Shown: in pieces, positions 5,869 to 9,316 of the stretch
How positions within the stretch are numbered: the stretch's first letter is position 1
How the letters are laid out: each line of letters opens with the position of its first letter
Origin: an uncultured Lachnospiraceae bacterium
GTDB taxonomy: Bacteria; Bacillota; Clostridia; Lachnospirales; Lachnospiraceae
DNA: 9,316 nt
NCBI GenBank assembly: GCA_949283905.1
Contig: CASDUB010000162.1
Span: forward strand, 1 to 9,316
Direction: 5' to 3'
Position numbers and translations under genes: made by a program
The notes under the pieces: model-generated
What the model saw: only the letters and a program-made list of their open reading frames with translations
Databases searched by the model: none
Told to the model about the DNA's origin: nothing

Positions 5869-6891
5869 ATGGATATTACAGAATTAAGAAGCCGGATAAA
5901 CGAAATAGACGATAAACTCACAAAGCTCTTTATCGACCGTATGAATGTCTCTGCGCAGGTTGCCGACTACAAGATCTTAAACAACATGCCGGTAAAAGAC
6001 GCGCAGCGCGAACAGGAGCTGCTGAACAATCTTGCCGAAAAAGCAGGAAAGATGTACGCGCCCTATGTAAGAGCGCTCTATGCCGAGATCCTTGACCTCA
6101 GCCGTCAGCTCCAGTCTCTGATAATCCAGATAAATTCGATCGATTACGGACTTATCGGCGAAGATGTTTCATACAGCTATTCAAAATGGATCCACCACGC
6201 CATGGGAAACAGAAGTTTCGGACTTTATTCCATTCCTGTGGACATTTTGCCTGTTCTGTTCTCAAGACGTCCGTTCAAAGGATTAAATGTCGCCTCATCT
6301 TATAAAGCTGAAGTAGTCAAATACTGCGACAAACTGGATCACACAGCGCAGCGCACGGGATTTGTAAATACGATCCTTAAAGAGGAAGACAACACCCTTA
6401 CAGGCTACAACACCGAATACGACGGCATTATCACAACCGCCTCTATCGCGAAAATAGATTTTAAGGGCAAAAAAGTAATGATCCTCGGAAACGGTTCTTT
6501 CGCTTCATCCGCAGCGATCGCAGCGCAGGACAAAGGCGCTTCAGAGATCATTTCAGTTACACGTACCGGAAAGATCAATTTTAACAACATATATGAACAT
6601 ACCGATGTCGACATAATCATCAACGGAACTCCTATCGGAATGACGCCGAACGTAAAATCTTCGCCTGTCGATCTTTCGAAATTTCCTCATCTTTCAGGAG
6701 TTCTTGACGCGGTATTCACTCCTGTTAAGACGAAGCTCATAAGCCAGGCGATAAAACTCGGCATTCCGTGCGAAGACGGTCTTACGGCTCTCATCGCAAA
6801 GTCCGCCAAAACATCGGAGCTCTTCGGTTTTGAAGCCGGCGAAAACATCTGCAACGACTTATATGCAGAGTTAACTTCTTTTATCGAATAA
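5869..6891 (+). CDS. Fused chorismate mutase (AroQ) and shikimate dehydrogenase-like protein
   Basis: A 340-residue cytosolic two-domain protein. Residues 1-85 are an AroQ-class helical chorismate mutase. By alignment to the Escherichia coli mutase domain it keeps R7, R24, K35, D44, R47, E48, S78 and Q82, a full set of active-site residues, so it should convert chorismate to prephenate. Residues 92-340 match shikimate dehydrogenase (NADPH-dependent reduction of 3-dehydroshikimate): YGLIG, the SxS pair (S103, S105), catalytic K146, VNT with N167, a nucleotide-binding LGNGS turn (206-210), TRT (231-233), NGTPIGM (252-258) and DGLTALIA. Several pocket positions differ: the family's NTD is NTE (E183), the usual Gln near the end is K311, and VTxPxK is VASSYK. 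Two helical segments are shorter than in typical enzymes. GAAAGG lies 7 bases before the ATG. It is either a true bifunctional enzyme or one with a shifted second activity. Confidence 0.85.
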   Translation: MDITELRSRINEIDDKLTKLFIDRMNVSAQVADYKILNNMPVKDAQREQELLNNLAEKAGKMYAPYVRALYAEILDLSRQLQSLIIQINSIDYGLIGEDVSYSYSKWIHHAMGNRSFGLYSIPVDILPVLFSRRPFKGLNVASSYKAEVVKYCDKLDHTAQRTGFVNTILKEEDNTLTGYNTEYDGIITTASIAKIDFKGKKVMILGNGSFASSAAIAAQDKGASEIISVTRTGKINFNNIYEHTDVDIIINGTPIGMTPNVKSSPVDLSKFPHLSGVLDAVFTPVKTKLISQAIKLGIPCEDGLTALIAKSAKTSELFGFEAGENICNDLYAELTSFIE

Positions 6892-6903
6892 AATTTATGA
6901 AAC

Positions 6904-6922
6904 ATGTGCCCTCCGGGCACAT
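6904..6922. repeat. Short GC-rich hairpin after the fusion gene
   Basis: ATGTGCCC and GGGCACAT form a perfect 8-pair stem with a 3-base loop, 12 bases after the stop of the chorismate mutase fusion gene. On the plus strand it is followed by A residues, not T, so alone it is not a standard terminator for that gene. It may protect the transcript's 3' end or act with the adjacent larger stem-loop. Confidence 0.6.
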
Positions 6923-6924
6923 AA

Positions 6925-6966
6925 AAAGACGCGGCATCAGTCTTTAAAAGACATTACCGCGTCTTT
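6925..6966. terminator. Probable bidirectional terminator between convergent genes
   Basis: AAAGACGCGG (6925-6934) pairs perfectly with CCGCGTCTTT (6957-6966), 10 pairs. The enclosed region holds a second small stem, GTCTT/AAGAC (6940-6944 with 6948-6952). On the minus strand the GC-rich stem is followed by five T, only a few bases after the scpB stop, giving a good terminator for scpB. On the plus strand TTTAATTTTAT follows, adequate for the fusion gene. The placement between two convergent genes fits a shared terminator. Confidence 0.85.
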
Positions 6967-6970
6967 AATT

Positions 6971-7528
6971 TTATACTGTGATCTCCACCTCTGCTTCCGC
7001 CTTAAAATCCTCTTCTTTCACAGGATCTATCTGCGGCATATCATCAACAGATGAAAATCCGAATCTTATCAGAAACTCCTCTGTCGTTCCGAATAATATC
7101 GGACGTCCCGGCGCATTGAGTCTTCCCACTTCCTTAACCATGTTGTATTCGATGAGCCTGTTCACCGCATGATCGCTCGATACGCCCCTGATCTTTTCTA
7201 TATCGCTTTTTGTAACCGGCTGCCTGTAGGCTATAACCGACAGAGTTTCCATCACGGCATCCGTCAAAACAGGTTTTCTCGGATTTTTTGCAATAGCCAC
7301 AAGATCTTCATAAAATTCAGACTTTGTTACAAGCTGATATGAATCTTCCAATTCAACCAGCTGTATCCCCCTGTCTTCGCTTTCATAAACTTCTTTGAGA
7401 GCTTCGGCGGCATTTTTTACTTCGGCTTTTGTTATCCCAAGAGCCTCTGCAAGCCGCGAAATCTCTACCGACTCTCCCACTGAAAAAAGGATCGCTTCTA
7501 TTTTCGCGCAGATCTTATTAATATTCAT
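6971..7528 (-). CDS. scpB: Segregation and condensation protein ScpB
   Basis: A 185-residue protein built of two winged-helix domains. The first covers about residues 1-75 (KIEAILFSVGESVEISRLAEALG, then GIQLVELEDSYQLVTK). The second covers about 85-160, with TDAVMETLSVIAYRQPVTK, IEKIRGV, and the signature GRPILFGTTEEFLIRFG (141-157). ScpB dimers bind the ScpA bridge of the SMC-ScpAB condensin, which organises and segregates chromosomes. The open frame extends 25 codons further upstream, inside the scpA end. The ATG at 7528 is preferred because it gives the usual MNINKICAKIEAIL start and a normal length. The gene overlaps the 3' end of scpA by 11 bases in another frame, and its GAAGGAGAG ribosome binding site lies inside scpA. 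A terminator follows right after its stop. Confidence 0.97.
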   Translation of the reverse strand: MNINKICAKIEAILFSVGESVEISRLAEALGITKAEVKNAAEALKEVYESEDRGIQLVELEDSYQLVTKSEFYEDLVAIAKNPRKPVLTDAVMETLSVIAYRQPVTKSDIEKIRGVSSDHAVNRLIEYNMVKEVGRLNAPGRPILFGTTEEFLIRFGFSSVDDMPQIDPVKEEDFKAEAEVEITV

Positions 7529-8345
7529 CCTTTGCACTCTCTCCTTCTTCAAATGTATTGCCCGCTTCTCCGAAAATGCTTTCATCGATAACCGCATCTT
7601 CATCTTCCAGCGACTCGATCATTATCTCTCCGAAGATCTCATCCTGAGTAATCCTTATCTTGCTGTAGTGAATAAGTTCCAGCACGGCAAGAAACGATAC
7701 TACTACGGTAACTTTATCGCTGTCTTTTTCAAGAAACTCTCTAAAAGACAGTTTTCGCTTTTTGATTGCCGTCAGCTCAAGGGTTCGCATCTGTTCTCCT
7801 ACAGAAACCGGCTCTTTTTCGATCTTTGAAAACCGGCTTCTTATGGGGTCGATCTTGCTCTCCTGACGTCTTACGATTTCTTTATATGTTTCAAGAAGTT
7901 TTTCGAGGGTAACTCCTTGAAATAATTCTTCGGTGTTAACCGGCGCTCTGTAGTTCAAAACTTCCGCCGGCAGCGAAGGATCTTTTGTAAGGCAGATTCC
8001 CGTTTCATCCATTTTATCCCTGAGGATCAGCGACATATATTTATATTTTTTGTACTCTATCAACCGTCTGACAAGCTCTTCCCTCGGATCGCCCTCTTCA
8101 AGTTCCTCATCCTCTTCTTTCGGCAGAAGCATCCGGCATTTGATATCGAGAAGCGTCGCCGCCATGACCATAAACTCGCTGGCCAGATCCATATCCTCTA
8201 TATCAAGAGCTCTGACATATTCAAGATACTGATCCGTTATCTCCACTATCGGTATGTCATAGATATCTATTTTATTTTTATCTATCAAATGCAGCAAAAG
8301 GTCAAGGGGGCCTTCAAACGCCGTCAATTTAACCAACAGAGCCAT
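7518..8345 (-). CDS. scpA: Segregation and condensation protein ScpA
   Basis: A 275-residue kleisin subunit of the SMC condensin. The N-terminal domain carries the strong ScpA signature FEGPLDLLLHLIDKNKIDIYDIPI (residues 10-33), then ITDQYLEYV and the helix MDLASEFMVMAATLLDIKCRMLLP (52-75), which binds the SMC neck. A charged acidic linker follows (77-90). The C-terminal winged-helix part includes SFREFLEKDSDKVTVVVSFLAVLELIHYSKI (200-230), which binds the SMC head. The last 25 residues or so are an acidic tail. The ATG at 8345 is preceded by AAAGGATGAT, which overlaps the stop codon of the metallophosphoesterase gene, so the three genes are closely linked. ScpB overlaps its 3' end, the usual pairing, and favours balanced synthesis of both partners. 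Confidence 0.98.
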   Translation of the reverse strand: MALLVKLTAFEGPLDLLLHLIDKNKIDIYDIPIVEITDQYLEYVRALDIEDMDLASEFMVMAATLLDIKCRMLLPKEEDEELEEGDPREELVRRLIEYKKYKYMSLILRDKMDETGICLTKDPSLPAEVLNYRAPVNTEELFQGVTLEKLLETYKEIVRRQESKIDPIRSRFSKIEKEPVSVGEQMRTLELTAIKKRKLSFREFLEKDSDKVTVVVSFLAVLELIHYSKIRITQDEIFGEIMIESLEDEDAVIDESIFGEAGNTFEEGESAKDEY

Positions 8346-8359
8346 ATTTAATCATCCTT

Positions 8360-9160
8360 TTAATTTATATATACATCAACAGACACAAGTTCACGCGGAT
8401 TGTGAACTCTCACCGGAATCGTATGCTCTCCGATCCCGGCGCTGATTATTGCGAATTTATTGTTTTCTTCAAATTTTCCGTGGGCATTATACGGAAAAAA
8501 CGAAGGATCAGGACTTATAAGCCCCATGTTTTTACCTATCTGCATAACTCCGCCGTGATAATGTCCGCTTAGGGAGATGTCGGCTCCCCACTTAAGATAA
8601 TCCGACATATATTTCGGAGTATGCGCCATAAGAATATTTATACTGTCTTTTTGAGGTTTTCCCAAAAAATTTTCTATATAATCATCCGGCATCTTCAGCC
8701 TTGAAAAGCGTTTATAATAAATACGCCCGATCGTAAGCCCGTATAAGGCAACTTTAATGCCGTTTACATAAACTTCTGTCATTTGGTTATCGAGAAATTC
8801 GATATTTTCATCTTTTAACAGGCCGGTATATTCATCATACATACTTCCGTATGTTTCGGGATAAATTCTTAATCTGTACTCATGATTTCCAAGAGCATAA
8901 TATACTTTTGTTTTTTGCGAAAGTCTCTTCATAAACTCCGCCGCCGTTTTTACGGATTTTCCGGGATGCGCGACCGGCATATCGCCGCCGCAAAGGACAA
9001 GGTCCGCATTTTCCTTTTCCACCAGGTCAAGAAGTTCTTCGCCCTTTTCTCCCCACAGGCAGTTATGCATATCCGACAGGAATACAAACTTAAAGCGTCC
9101 TTTATTAAGTTTTTGTCTGCTTAAGTCCAGACGATAATAAGTTACTTTACCTTTTTTCAT
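8360..9160 (-). CDS. Calcineurin-like metallophosphoesterase, YkuE/YaeI-type
   Basis: A 266-residue protein with the five metallophosphoesterase motifs in order: SDMH (D30, H32), GGD (D60), GNHE (N92, H93), AH (H180) and GHYH (H200, H202). These residues bind the two-metal centre used to hydrolyse phosphoester bonds. The closest group by pattern is the YkuE/YaeI branch. However, many YkuE-like proteins carry an N-terminal signal or membrane anchor, and this one starts directly with a short charged segment before the fold, so it is predicted to be cytosolic. The substrate is unknown. The ATG at 9160 follows AGGTGG at a short spacing. Its stop lies 14 bases from the scpA start, so it is probably the first gene of a three-gene unit with scpA and scpB. 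No good promoter was seen just upstream, so readthrough from rpsU is possible. Confidence 0.93.
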   Translation of the reverse strand: MKKGKVTYYRLDLSRQKLNKGRFKFVFLSDMHNCLWGEKGEELLDLVEKENADLVLCGGDMPVAHPGKSVKTAAEFMKRLSQKTKVYYALGNHEYRLRIYPETYGSMYDEYTGLLKDENIEFLDNQMTEVYVNGIKVALYGLTIGRIYYKRFSRLKMPDDYIENFLGKPQKDSINILMAHTPKYMSDYLKWGADISLSGHYHGGVMQIGKNMGLISPDPSFFPYNAHGKFEENNKFAIISAGIGEHTIPVRVHNPRELVSVDVYIN

Positions 9161-9198
9161 TCGACCACCTTATCCGGAAAATCCATCGGCATATACAA

Positions 9199-9227
9199 CA
9201 ATACAGCCGACATTGCCGGCTGTATTG
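9199..9227 (-). terminator. Hairpin downstream of rpsU, possible weak terminator
   Basis: CAATACAGCCG (9199-9209) and CGGCTGTATTG (9217-9227) form a perfect 11-pair stem with a 7-base loop, beginning 16 bases after the rpsU stop. On the minus strand the sequence after the stem is TTGTATATGC, with only scattered T, so termination may be partial. Partial readthrough would supply transcription to the metallophosphoesterase and scpAB genes. A role as an RNA stabiliser or processing site is an alternative. Confidence 0.55.
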
Positions 9228-9243
9228 CATAAGTTACATCTGA

Positions 9244-9316
9244 TTAGTTAAATTTACGTTTTCTAGCAGCTTCAGATTTCTTTTTACGACGAACGCTTGG
9301 TTTCTCGTAATGCTCT
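9244..9316 (-). CDS. rpsU: Ribosomal protein bS21, 5' end cut by window edge
   Basis: Only the last 23 residues and the TAA stop are visible; the N-terminal part lies beyond the right edge. The sequence EHYEKPSVRRKKKSEAARKR followed by KFN is the highly basic bS21 C-terminus, matching the family's YEKPS(V)xRKKKxxAARKR pattern almost residue for residue. bS21 belongs to the small ribosomal subunit, near the platform where the Shine-Dalgarno helix forms, and takes part in initiation. A stem-loop follows its stop, and the metallophosphoesterase gene starts 83 bases downstream on the same strand. Confidence 0.95.
   Translation of the reverse strand, partial: EHYEKPSVRRKKKSEAARKRKFN

Noticed and set aside
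7529..7603. N-terminal extension of ScpB by 25 codons
   Set aside because: It overlaps scpA coding sequence in another frame and is not part of the ScpB fold; the ATG at 7528 gives the expected start.
7395..7829. 144-codon plus-strand open frame across the scpA-scpB junction
   Set aside because: It is antisense to two well-supported genes and shows no domain or start signal of its own.
1..9316. Search for CRISPR arrays, tRNA or rRNA genes, insertion sequences, phage genes and defence systems
   Set aside because: No regularly spaced repeats, cloverleaf-like sequences, transposase or integrase motifs, or defence-type domains were seen; the genes are ordinary chromosomal functions.

Overview
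The window looks like a chromosomal housekeeping segment from a low-to-moderate-GC anaerobic Firmicute of class Clostridia. A Lachnospiraceae-like relative is my best guess, but that is inference from protein style and not a database result. The basis is a Gram-positive-style dnaG-rpoD-trmK order, a ScpA/ScpB condensin pair, AGGAGG or GGTGATC-type ribosome binding sites, a DUF362 protein with a cysteine-rich tail, and an MscL with a C-terminal zinc ribbon. There are no mobile elements, CRISPR arrays, tRNAs, rRNAs or phage genes.

Layout. (1) Bases 1-3996, minus strand: dnaG (primase, GTG start), rpoD (primary sigma factor), trmK (tRNA m1A22 methyltransferase) and maf (nucleotide pyrophosphatase, cut by the left edge) form a tight operon. 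dnaG-rpoD are 48 bases apart, rpoD-trmK 1 base, trmK-maf 6 bases. (2) Bases 3997-4212: a divergent intergenic region with a very good sigma-A promoter for mscL and a weaker candidate for dnaG. (3) Bases 4213-6891, plus strand: mscL, a strong terminator, a DUF362 protein whose ribosome binding site sits directly against that terminator, and a fused chorismate mutase/shikimate dehydrogenase-like gene with its own candidate promoter. (4) Bases 6892-6970: two stem-loops between convergent genes, one of them a probable bidirectional terminator. (5) Bases 6971-9160, minus strand: a metallophosphoesterase gene followed by scpA and scpB, read toward lower coordinates. (6) Bases 9161-9316: a hairpin and the 3' end of rpsU (ribosomal protein bS21), cut by the right edge.

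How the genes work together. The left operon covers replication priming, transcription initiation, tRNA modification and nucleotide sanitation. ScpA and ScpB bind SMC to form the bacterial condensin. MscL is an osmotic safety valve. The fusion protein joins two aromatic amino-acid steps that are not adjacent in the pathway. rpsU, dnaG and rpoD, which form one operon in enterobacteria, all lie on the same strand here but are separated by about 5 kb containing unrelated genes.

I see no obviously new multi-gene system. The points most worth a second look are the chorismate mutase/shikimate dehydrogenase fusion (complete mutase active site, altered dehydrogenase pocket), the conserved-looking cysteines in the DUF362 tail, the terminator pressed against the DUF362 ribosome binding site, and the zinc ribbon on MscL.
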